Assembly (NCBI RefSeq): GCF_017874615.1 | Contig: NZ_JAGIKV010000039.1 | Span: forward strand, 1-42,068 | DNA length: 42,068 nucleotides | DNA from: Paenibacillus xylanexedens | Lineage (GTDB): Bacteria > Bacillota > Bacilli > Paenibacillales > Paenibacillaceae | Reading direction: 5' to 3' | Part shown: in pieces, positions 16,284 to 23,652 of the stretch | How positions within the stretch are numbered: the first letter of the stretch is position 1 | Layout: every line of letters starts with the position of its first letter | Translations under genes and position numbers: made by a program | The notes under the pieces: generated by a model | The model's database searches: none | Seen by the model: only the letters and a program-made list of their open reading frames with translations | Told to the model about the DNA's origin: nothing

Positions 16284-17015
16284 TTACCATCTTACATTCT
16301 CCCATTCTCTCTGGCATTCTTCCCGAAATCGTTGTACCCATTGTTCAGAGATCTCATCTGCAATCGGGTCAAAGGACGGGGCTGATACCGTAACACCGTC
16401 CGATTGAACATCCAAAAACGCTAGCACATCCATGACGGTCCCCTCATAATCTTGTATAAAATCCTCATAAACAATTGTCAGCGGTTCAATGCCTGATTCA
16501 GACAGGAAATCTTCGATTGCAGCTTCGCACATGTTACTCTCGACAAGCAGATGTTTAATCGCATCAAAGTTATATTGATCTGCAATATCTTGTATGTGAG
16601 GGCGATCTCCATGCTTGCGATGCCACTCCCCCGAAACAATGGCTCTCCACCACGACACCGCCAATCTGACTTTGTTGCGACGTGTCATGTATATATGCTT
16701 GTTACAATTCGGAAACCCTGTACTCCATACCTCAGCTCGCGATAACTCTGGTCGCAGATGATAGAGACTACGGAAAGCGTCAATCCATCGTTGTTCAAAA
16801 TTAATCTTTATGCCAAACACGCCGTTCGACGTTGTCCCATGGCTCCAAATCTGCTCCAGATCTTCATGCTTCAAATTATCTGGACTTTTAAACTGATAAT
16901 GCAGCCATTCGCTCGGATAACCGGCTACACCTGTAGAACTTAAAGCGTCACCCAACAGAGTACTGCCCGTGCGTTGGGAGAACCAAATGGTATAACTTTG
17001 GGCAGGTTGCTTCAT
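16284..17015 (-). CDS. Stf0-like sulfotransferase
   Basis: A 243-residue protein resembling the Stf0 family, which moves a sulfuryl group from PAPS to sugars such as trehalose. The N-terminal SQRTGSTLL (about residues 13-21) is the 5'-phosphosulfate loop, followed by GYPSEWLHYQ as in Stf0. TRRNKVRLAVSWWRA is the typical 3'-phosphate-binding helix region, and WENVRW ends the protein. The start at 17015 is chosen because AGAGAGG lies 7 bases upstream; a frame extension to 17093 has no ribosome site and encodes a Cys/Phe-rich stretch unlike the family. It is the first gene after a long leader with a terminator and sits upstream of the ABC exporter, so its product could be an exported or detoxified molecule. 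The acceptor is unknown. Confidence 0.8.
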   Translation of the reverse strand: MKQPAQSYTIWFSQRTGSTLLGDALSSTGVAGYPSEWLHYQFKSPDNLKHEDLEQIWSHGTTSNGVFGIKINFEQRWIDAFRSLYHLRPELSRAEVWSTGFPNCNKHIYMTRRNKVRLAVSWWRAIVSGEWHRKHGDRPHIQDIADQYNFDAIKHLLVESNMCEAAIEDFLSESGIEPLTIVYEDFIQDYEGTVMDVLAFLDVQSDGVTVSAPSFDPIADEISEQWVQRFREECQREWENVRW

Positions 17016-17112
17016 ATGGTTACCTCTCTTTCTTCCCTTAAGGGTATTTTCATTGCAAAAAGCAAAACAAATTCTCCCTTCCATGTGCAACAAATTGGGT
17101 GGAATGCATGCA

Positions 17113-17148
17113 AAAAAGCCATAGATGAACTAATGTTCATCTACAGCT
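17113..17148 (-). terminator. Terminator in the leader of the sulfotransferase gene
   Basis: On the minus strand TAGATGAAC pairs with GTTCATCTA around ATTA; flanking AGC and GCT extend the stem and TTTTTT follows. It ends about 100 bases before the sulfotransferase start, where it would act as an attenuator rather than end an upstream gene. Confidence 0.8.
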
Positions 17149-17183
17149 TGTAGCCAAAAGAGATCGAATGAAATGCAAAGCAT
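17130..17183 (-). CDS. 17-residue leader peptide overlapping the attenuator hairpin
   Basis: ATG at 17183 has AGAGGAG 8 bases upstream, an ideal ribosome site. The product is MLCISFDLFWLQAVDEH, and its stop codon falls in the loop of the terminator hairpin, with the last codons making up the 5' arm. A ribosome reaching the stop would prevent the terminator from folding. The start codon lies in a perfect 7-bp hairpin (GAAATGC/GCATTTC), and the ribosome site can pair with ATCTCTTTT further down. This is the layout of a regulatory leader peptide, not of a functional protein. Confidence 0.6.
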   Translation of the reverse strand: MLCISFDLFWLQAVDEH

Positions 17184-17376
17184 TTCCGTATCTCCTCTGC
17201 ATCGCAATAATGATGAGCGTCCACGACAGAGGTGCACAAACATGACTGTCCCAACGCGATCATTGCAAAAAAATTGGATTAATGTCACTATGCTCATGCG
17301 TATTCAGTTATCGATTCGAAATCTGGTTCGGCATAAACATAATCATCATCCCACCCGTTTCACATATTTGTTGTTT

Positions 17377-17405
17377 ATTGTATTCGCTGGACTAACATCC
17401 GTCAA
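17377..17405 (-). promoter_or_regulatory. Strong sigma-A-type promoter of the leader
   Basis: TTGACG (17400-17405) and TACAAT (17377-17382) on the minus strand are separated by exactly 17 bases. This is the best -35/-10 match found in the window and places transcription start near 17370. Confidence 0.75.
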
Positions 17406-17460
17406 GATAATTTTAACTGAATTGTTATTTAATTCATGTCATTAAACTTTTCAATTCTCG

Positions 17461-18696
17461 CTACATACTTAATGTTGTGGGCTCGGTTTGCTTCTCTCTA
17501 ACAACAAGACGTCTATGTGCGATCAGAAGAAAAGGTACCCCGAGTGCAGTCGTCAGCGCAATCGGTAGAAAGACAGCGAACCCATTCTCCGCTCCAAATT
17601 GACTTAACAACACCCCTCCCATGACAGGAGCAATGACACTACCGATATTATTGAATCCAATGGTCCCGAAATACGTTCCTTTCCATTCCGGCTTCGCAAT
17701 CCGGTCAATGAGCATATCCATCATGGTGAACAACAATACTTCCCCAATGGTAAATAGTATGACACTCATCATCATCATGAGTACACCTTCAGCGATTCCG
17801 ACCATCATCAGACTGGTTGCGACCAGCAGGTTACCCACAATCAGAGGAACAAGCGGTGGGAAGTTTCGGAAGGTTCGCACAAGAGGATACTGAATAATCA
17901 ATACGGTCACGGCGTTCAGGGAAAGCATGTACGAGAACATCTGGCTTCCATTCTCAAAGATCGGGCTCCTCGCCAAGTACTGTGCCAACGTAGAACTGAA
18001 ATGTCCGTAACCCAGCACACAAAATGTAGTACCGATCAATACCGGCAGAAATACCCGGTCGCGACCGGTGGTCATAAGTGCTTCACGCAAACGTGGTGCA
18101 GTTGCCTGATGACGCTCTGGCAGATTGGCATGCTGTAGCTTGAATTGCAGAAATAATACAAGTCCATAGGCTATGTATACCAAGCCGGAAATCACAAACG
18201 GAAACGTAGATTCAGATGATCCCAGCTGAAATCCGATAATTGGCCCAAAGACCACACCGAGATTAATTGCAGCATATCTGAGATTGAACACCAGCAATTT
18301 GTTCTCCGGAGAAGTAATATCCGATAACAGCGCTCTGGAGGTGGGCTCAAATACTGCGCGGCATAATCCGTTTAACGTATTGGCAACAAAGAACACCCAT
18401 AGATGCTCTGCTGCTGAAAAGATAAAAAACACACCTGCCCAGCTAAATACCGAGATTAACATCACGATTTTGCGCCCGATACGGTCCGAAATATAACCTC
18501 CATAAAAGCTGACCATGACACCTGCCAGCGAGCTAACGGCCACAGTAATACCGGTCTGGGTCGGTGTAGCCTCTAGCACACGTGTCAGATAGATGGATAG
18601 AAACGGGATACTCATTGACGTCACAAGACGTCCAAACATGGTTCCGATAATAATCGTCCATGCCAAGGGGTGAATTTGCCTTAAATATTGCTTCAT
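17461..18696 (-). CDS. MFS transporter (12-TMS, DHA1-like exporter)
   Basis: A 411-residue major facilitator with about 12 hydrophobic segments. The loop GGYISDRIGRKIVMLI between TMS2 and TMS3 is the MFS motif A. The N-half contains GLCRAVFEPTSRALLSDI, a pattern common in bacterial multidrug or sugar-efflux MFS proteins. The ATG at 18696 has AGGAG 8 bases upstream. It diverges from an SgrR-like regulator gene whose start is 163 bases away; in enterobacteria SgrR controls the sugar-phosphate stress response and the sugar exporter SetA, so a link with sugar or solute efflux is possible but not shown. No hairpin follows the stop before the leader promoter, so some read-through downstream is possible. 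Confidence 0.85.
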   Translation of the reverse strand: MKQYLRQIHPLAWTIIIGTMFGRLVTSMSIPFLSIYLTRVLEATPTQTGITVAVSSLAGVMVSFYGGYISDRIGRKIVMLISVFSWAGVFFIFSAAEHLWVFFVANTLNGLCRAVFEPTSRALLSDITSPENKLLVFNLRYAAINLGVVFGPIIGFQLGSSESTFPFVISGLVYIAYGLVLFLQFKLQHANLPERHQATAPRLREALMTTGRDRVFLPVLIGTTFCVLGYGHFSSTLAQYLARSPIFENGSQMFSYMLSLNAVTVLIIQYPLVRTFRNFPPLVPLIVGNLLVATSLMMVGIAEGVLMMMMSVILFTIGEVLLFTMMDMLIDRIAKPEWKGTYFGTIGFNNIGSVIAPVMGGVLLSQFGAENGFAVFLPIALTTALGVPFLLIAHRRLVVREKQTEPTTLSM

Positions 18697-18730
18697 GCGA
18701 ACTTCTCCTATTCTGACTGCTCCAATGCGT

Positions 18731-18764
18731 GTTCAAAAAGAACGGTTTTCAGTACTTTTTGAAC
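18731..18764. promoter_or_regulatory. Perfect 10-bp inverted repeat between divergent MFS and SgrR-like genes
   Basis: GTTCAAAAAG and CTTTTTGAAC are exact inverted copies around 14 bases. They lie midway between the two starts, with a TATAAT (18778-18783) 14 bases downstream on the plus strand. It is a natural operator candidate for the SgrR-like protein controlling both directions. Confidence 0.6.
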
Positions 18765-18805
18765 AACCTCTACTAATGTATAATTGTAAGGATAAAAGGG
18801 GGAAA

Positions 18806-18835
18806 GAAAAGTGTAAACATATGATCACACTTTTC
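18806..18835 (+). promoter_or_regulatory. 9-bp inverted repeat in the 5' leader of the SgrR-like gene
   Basis: GAAAAGTGT and ACACTTTTC are exact inverted copies around 12 bases. They lie just before the GAGGAG ribosome site (18846) and downstream of the presumed -10, so they could act as a second operator or an mRNA hairpin. Confidence 0.45.
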
Positions 18836-18859
18836 ACCTTTAATAGAGGAGTCATGACC

Positions 18860-20626
18860 ATGGATACCCTAAATACACACTTTATAAGGCTCGCCGGCGC
18901 CGAACAACTTTCATTCAAACTTCATGAACCTGTAGCTGTAACCATTGATAGCCTGTCCGCTGCCTTGTGCTGCACCCCTCGTAATGTGAAATTCATTCTT
19001 AGAAAATTGGAGGAACAAGGCTTTATCCATTGGCAGCCTGGGCGTGGTCGTGGACATCATTCGAAGCTAACAATGCTGCGCAGCATGAACGAGGCGCTGG
19101 AAGCGAGTTTTACAGAACTTTTAGGTAAAGGCAAAATGAAAGACGCCATTGAACTCATCGGAAACGTTCAGATGCATGATTCACTGCGAGAACAGCTCAT
19201 GCTCTCCCTCCATCAACAGATGGGATTTCACAGCCACGATGAAACTGCCTCTGGTCAGGATATCCTGCGAATCATGAGGTCACGCCAGTTAGGTGATTTG
19301 GACCCAGCCTTTGTTTATACTGCATTTGAAACCTACCTGCTAAGCCAGGTCTGTAATACATTGATCACTTATGATGCCAAGTCGGAATCATTTCTGCCAG
19401 CACTGGCTCACATGTGGGAGTGCAGCGAGGACCATCGCCTATGGACCTTCTATCTCCGAAAAGGTGTACGTTTCCACAATGGACGTGTCATGACGTCCCG
19501 GGATGTCCAAGCGACCTTGCAACGATTGACTGATGTGCATAGTCCGTCCATCTGGTTATATCGGGATATCGAACGCGCGGAAGTAGCTGGTGATTACTGC
19601 ATCAAGTTTGTTCTACATCGTCCTAATCTGTTTTTCTTGCATCTGTTCAGTTGTATTCGGATGACAATCCTGCCCTACGATTACAATGTAGCCAATACAT
19701 TGGTAGGTACCGGTCCTTTTCAGATCTCTGAGCTGAATGAAGATGTGCTGGAGCTTACCGCTTTTGATGCGTACTACGGCATCCGGCCGCATCTGGATCA
19801 AGTCCATTTCTGGTTTGTGCCTGACCTGAGTCCGAATGATCGCTATTATGAGCTACCGGGTACAGATCGATTGAGTCTGGCAACAGGATGTGATCAGACC
19901 AACAGTATCAATTATCCGGCGCTGGGTTGTCAGTATATGCTGTTCAATTTTCACAAGGAAGGCATCCATCATCATCCCCTATTTCGACAAGCCCTGCGTA
20001 TCGTCTATGATTCGGTCGCGCTTGTCCGAGATCTCGGTGGGAATCGGATCACACCAGCCAGCAGCTTTCTGCCCTGGAGAAGTGCAGCCCAAGACTGGAC
20101 CGCTGCCTCTCTTGAGCATGCTCGTGAATTGCTGCATAACTGTGGGTACCAGGGTGAGACGATAACATTATCATATAAGCATAATAAGGATACAGACGTT
20201 GCGGAGTGGTTTCAGAGTCGTGCGCAGTCTATCGGAATGAACATCAGCATGCAAGCCGTTGTGGATTATTTCAACTCAGAGGAAACCACGAACGCACAAT
20301 TGATCCTCGCTGAAGAGATACTGGAGGAAGATTGGCAGTACGGCATGATTCATTTTTTCAAAAACCTGTCCAACCATTTTCATATGTGTATGTCTCCTGC
20401 ATTCCAGTCTCTACTGGATGGCAAACTGGATCATTTCGCAAAGCTTCATCGGGCAGACCGTACTGCGCTCCTGGATGAAGCTGAAGCCTTGCTACGTGAT
20501 CACTGCTGGATCTTGCATGGCTGTCACATGAACAAGCAGGCTGAACTGGATCAGAGTATCTTCGGCATGCAGATAGCTGAATTCGGATATATGGACATCT
20601 CCAAATTGTGGATCAAAAATCCTTAG
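18860..20626 (+). CDS. SgrR-family transcriptional regulator with solute-binding domain
   Basis: A 588-residue protein with the SgrR layout. A winged-helix domain (about residues 5-105) contains LSAALCCTPRNVKFILRKLE, a wing rich in basic residues (GRGRGHHSK) and an SgrR-like helical tail. An SBP_bac_5 (DppA/OppA-like) domain follows (about 130-480), with PAFVYTAFETYLLSQVCNTL, FYLRKGVRFHNGR and TGPFQISEL. The latter binds a peptide or sugar-like ligand in the cytoplasm, since there is no signal peptide. I chose ATG 18860 (GAGGAG 8-9 bases upstream); longer in-frame starts would run over the divergent MFS start. The MFS exporter next door is the most likely target, together with self-regulation. 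Confidence 0.88.
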   Translation: MDTLNTHFIRLAGAEQLSFKLHEPVAVTIDSLSAALCCTPRNVKFILRKLEEQGFIHWQPGRGRGHHSKLTMLRSMNEALEASFTELLGKGKMKDAIELIGNVQMHDSLREQLMLSLHQQMGFHSHDETASGQDILRIMRSRQLGDLDPAFVYTAFETYLLSQVCNTLITYDAKSESFLPALAHMWECSEDHRLWTFYLRKGVRFHNGRVMTSRDVQATLQRLTDVHSPSIWLYRDIERAEVAGDYCIKFVLHRPNLFFLHLFSCIRMTILPYDYNVANTLVGTGPFQISELNEDVLELTAFDAYYGIRPHLDQVHFWFVPDLSPNDRYYELPGTDRLSLATGCDQTNSINYPALGCQYMLFNFHKEGIHHHPLFRQALRIVYDSVALVRDLGGNRITPASSFLPWRSAAQDWTAASLEHARELLHNCGYQGETITLSYKHNKDTDVAEWFQSRAQSIGMNISMQAVVDYFNSEETTNAQLILAEEILEEDWQYGMIHFFKNLSNHFHMCMSPAFQSLLDGKLDHFAKLHRADRTALLDEAEALLRDHCWILHGCHMNKQAELDQSIFGMQIAEFGYMDISKLWIKNP

Positions 20627-20688
20627 AGATTTGTCTATATTCGTATCTGTGGGATACAGGGGTGGAGGACAAAATCATGGAACAACAA

Positions 20689-20731
20689 AAAAAAGCTGCT
20701 AGCCTATTTACGATAAGCTAGCAGCTTTTTG
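20689..20731. terminator. Bidirectional terminator between SgrR-like and PAS kinase genes
   Basis: AAAAAGCTGCTAGC pairs perfectly with GCTAGCAGCTTTTT around a 13-base loop. It lies between two convergent genes and works in both directions. Confidence 0.9.
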
Positions 20732-20755
20732 CTCATGAATCCATTTTTAGTGCAC

Positions 20756-23383
20756 TCAGAGATTATATTTGATGTAATAGGTCTCCAATGCTTGCATAAT
20801 GGATTCGATTTTAATCGGTTTGCTGACATACGCATCCATGCCTGCCTTCAAGCATTTATCCATGTCTCCTCTTAACGCATTTGCAGTTACCGCAATAATG
20901 TATGGACAACTCTCGGGGTGCAAAGAATTTTTAATCACTTTTGTCGCTTCGAACCCATTAAGCCTTGGCATATGCACATCCATGAAGACAATATCATATG
21001 AATTGTGTTTGACAGCCTCGATTGCCTCAACACCGTCCGCCACATGATCCACGAAGTGCCCTTTTTTCTCAACGATTCTGCTAAGGACGAGCTGATTCAC
21101 CTCATTGTCTTCTGCAATTAAAATCCGTAAGGCTGATGTTCTGCTCTTCTTCTGCTGTAGATCCAACCTGTTGCTTTCTTCACCATTAATTAATTTAAAT
21201 TGGGCGGTAAATATAAATATTGTACCCGGTTCATCCGATTCCTCGATCCAGATCTCGCCTTGCATAAGCTCCACCAGTTTCTTGCTAATGGCAAGGCCAA
21301 GACCGGTACCTTGAGGTTTGCGGGTCATAAAATTCTCCAGTTGATAGAAAGGTTCAAATAATTGTTGTTTCCTCTCAACCGGAATGCCAATGCCCGAATC
21401 CTTTACCTGAAAATAAAGCTGCACGTTATTGCTGCACTGCTCCTTAACCCCAACTTTAATTTCCACGCCGCCTTCTGAAGTGAATTTGACCGCGTTGCCG
21501 ATGATATTGGTAAGTACCTGTTTAAGACGATAAGCATCACCATACACTGGAGTTGGAATAGCATCTTCTACGCACATACGAACATCCAGCTTTTTTTCAC
21601 GAGCCAGAGGTTTTACGATTTGCACCGTCTCGGTCACGATTTCAACGAGATCAAAAGGATCTTCTACCAGATCGGTTTTGCCTGACTCGATTTTGGAAAA
21701 ATCAAGAATATCATTAATGATGGCCAACAAGGAATCTCCACTCTTCTGGATGATTTCGATATATTCCTTTTGTTCCCCGCTAAGTCCAGGAGTATCCAGA
21801 AGCAAATCCGTCATCCCAATTACACCGTTCATAGGTGTGCGGATTTCATGACTCATCATCGCCAAAAATTCACTTTTGGCCTTATTCATTCTCTCCGCTG
21901 TCTCTTTGGCTACAAGCAGTTTTTTCTGCTCCGTAATATCCTTCGCAATCAGGTAAAACCCGACATTGGATTTATTAATAATAATTGGAGCAAGCGTAGC
22001 CAAGACTTCTGTCTCAGATCCATCCGTGTGCCGAACAGCGTTGATCTCCTTTTCAGCCATCTCATAATTACTGCCCAGAATCAGACCCAGATTACTGGCT
22101 CCGATAAATCTGCTTATGCTTGTACCGATCATTTCAGCCACGGGACAGCCCGTCATTTTCACCGCTACTGGATTTGCATTCATAATATTACCATCCATGT
22201 TAAACGAGATAATGGCGTCATGATTGTATTTCTTAAGCGAAGTGTATCGCTCCACAGATTCCTGCAATTTAAATTCGATGCGTTTGCGTTCAGTGATATC
22301 CTGTAGTGTTCCGTTTAGCTGGACTGGCTGACGATGCTCATCAAGCGTAATCAATCCGCGCAAGTGAAGATACTTCTCACGTCCATCAGAGCTGATATGT
22401 TTGTATTCAAAATCGAGCGGTTCACCTTGTTTTACCCCTGTAATATGTTTTTGTAAAGAGGCTATATCTTCGGAATCCATAACATCAAAAACATCACTTA
22501 TACGATATGGTTTGCAGGTCCGTTCAAGTTCAAAAATCTCAAAGATCTGATCTGAAAATGTAATGTGGTCTTTGACCATATCCCATTCCCAACTACCAAT
22601 TAAGGCAATACGTTCAGCCTCAGCACTGATATCCTTTTGTTTTTTTCGCTCTGATATATCTCGTCCAATCGTAAGAATCTGCTGTCCATGCTCCGCATCA
22701 CCAAAGACTTTGTATGTGGTTTCAAACCAAAGGTAATCCCCCTCTTTATGGCGGACCCTGATATTCAACAGATTTCCTTTAGTCAGGTCCATCTGTGAGA
22801 TCCGTTCCAGATCTTGTGGGTGAAAATATGCATCATTATTTTGACCAATTACTTCTTCTGGCGAATAGCCCAGTAAACCTTGAACTGAGGGTGAGCAGAA
22901 TCGACAAACACCCTCCTGATCGGCAATATAGATGATCTCCTGAGCATGATCCGTAATAAGTTTGAACACCTCTTCACTATGTAGAAGCTTTTGTTCAGAC
23001 ATTTTGCGGTCAGTTATATCAACAATATGGCAAATGAAGTAAAGAGGTTCATCCGTAATTTCGCTACGAACTAATGAAACATGCAATGAAATCCATAAGA
23101 TATTACCATTTTTATGGATATAACGTTTTTCATATTTATACTCTTTAGATTTACCTTCGAATAGCTCGCAGTTATACATCACATCTTGTGGTGAATCATC
23201 CGGATGCGTAATATCCTGGTAGGTGAGCTTCGTTAATTCCTCATAAGTAAAACCCAGCATACAGCAAAATGCGGGGTTCACTTTTCTCCATTCCCCTGTC
23301 GGAGCAACGAGTGCAATTCCAATAGGTGCTTGGTTGTAGATCTGCTCGAACAATTCGTGATGGTCGACCTTTTGAACCTGCAT
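20756..23383 (-). CDS. Soluble hybrid sensor histidine kinase with four PAS domains and receiver domain
   Basis: An 875-residue cytoplasmic sensor without membrane segments. Four PAS/PAC units (about 5-130, 135-245, 255-368, 378-490) are separated by DITDRK/DISERK/DITERK/DITEQK linkers. The dimerisation/phosphoacceptor domain has MSHEIRTPMNG with His512, and the ATPase has NIIGNAVKFTS and GTGLGLAISKK. The C-terminal receiver has the Asp pair in AEDNE, phospho-acceptor Asp802 (FMDVHMP) and Lys in VSKPIK. The ATG at 23383 is used because AAAAGGAGAG lies 6 bases before it; a frame extension to 23404 would contain that site. No output regulator is adjacent, so an orphan phosphorelay, possibly feeding sporulation or motility, is an inference. 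Confidence 0.92.
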   Translation of the reverse strand: MQVQKVDHHELFEQIYNQAPIGIALVAPTGEWRKVNPAFCCMLGFTYEELTKLTYQDITHPDDSPQDVMYNCELFEGKSKEYKYEKRYIHKNGNILWISLHVSLVRSEITDEPLYFICHIVDITDRKMSEQKLLHSEEVFKLITDHAQEIIYIADQEGVCRFCSPSVQGLLGYSPEEVIGQNNDAYFHPQDLERISQMDLTKGNLLNIRVRHKEGDYLWFETTYKVFGDAEHGQQILTIGRDISERKKQKDISAEAERIALIGSWEWDMVKDHITFSDQIFEIFELERTCKPYRISDVFDVMDSEDIASLQKHITGVKQGEPLDFEYKHISSDGREKYLHLRGLITLDEHRQPVQLNGTLQDITERKRIEFKLQESVERYTSLKKYNHDAIISFNMDGNIMNANPVAVKMTGCPVAEMIGTSISRFIGASNLGLILGSNYEMAEKEINAVRHTDGSETEVLATLAPIIINKSNVGFYLIAKDITEQKKLLVAKETAERMNKAKSEFLAMMSHEIRTPMNGVIGMTDLLLDTPGLSGEQKEYIEIIQKSGDSLLAIINDILDFSKIESGKTDLVEDPFDLVEIVTETVQIVKPLAREKKLDVRMCVEDAIPTPVYGDAYRLKQVLTNIIGNAVKFTSEGGVEIKVGVKEQCSNNVQLYFQVKDSGIGIPVERKQQLFEPFYQLENFMTRKPQGTGLGLAISKKLVELMQGEIWIEESDEPGTIFIFTAQFKLINGEESNRLDLQQKKSRTSALRILIAEDNEVNQLVLSRIVEKKGHFVDHVADGVEAIEAVKHNSYDIVFMDVHMPRLNGFEATKVIKNSLHPESCPYIIAVTANALRGDMDKCLKAGMDAYVSKPIKIESIMQALETYYIKYNL

Positions 23384-23562
23384 TGTAAACTCTCCTTTTG
23401 GCATATAAACTCAGTTTTAAATAGTCGAAAGTTAATTTTAATTGGAAGGAAGTTGTTCCACAAAGGATCGGATCGTTTTAAAATCACAATACCAGCTTAG
23501 TACCCAAAAATTCAGTTATCGAAACATATCTTTTCAAAAGTTTGGTGTCTACAAAGTCAAAC

Positions 23563-23598
23563 AAGGCCTGGAATCCATTCATATGGAATCCTGACCTT
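23563..23598 (-). terminator. Hairpin after the isoprenoid synthase gene (weak terminator)
   Basis: On the minus strand AGGATTCCAT pairs with ATGGATTCC (one A-A mismatch), extended by AAGG/CCTT. It lies about 55 bases after the stop codon but is followed only by TTGTTTG, so termination may be inefficient. Confidence 0.45.
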
Positions 23599-23652
23599 TG
23601 TCGTTATATATCATAATAAGTCATGTGTTGTAAGGGAATGCGAGAAAATGGG

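Larger units (their letters stand above)
17113..17372 (-). promoter_or_regulatory. Structured leader RNA / transcription attenuator upstream of the sulfotransferase-ABC unit
   Basis: From the promoter near 17400 a leader of about 260 bases would run to the terminator. It contains an imperfect hairpin spanning 17204-17266 (GCAAT/ATTGC at the base, GACAG/CTGTC higher up), then the 17-codon ORF with its start in a second hairpin (17156-17198), then the terminator hairpin. A first short frame of 13 codons (MMIMFMPNQISNR) precedes these. No known riboswitch consensus was recognised. Confidence 0.55.

Noticed and set aside
17173..17445. 90-residue plus-strand frame in the sulfotransferase leader region
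   Set aside because: No ribosome site, unlike-protein composition, and the opposite strand carries the coherent promoter-leader-terminator arrangement.
18695..18859. N-terminal extension of the SgrR-like frame
   Set aside because: It would cover the divergent promoter region and overlap the MFS start; GAGGAG points to ATG 18860.
20677..20721. 14-codon plus-strand ORF with a good GGAGG site running into the terminator after the SgrR-like gene
   Set aside because: No gene follows on the plus strand for it to regulate, and most of its codons are simply the terminator stem. Probably chance, although its ribosome site is good.
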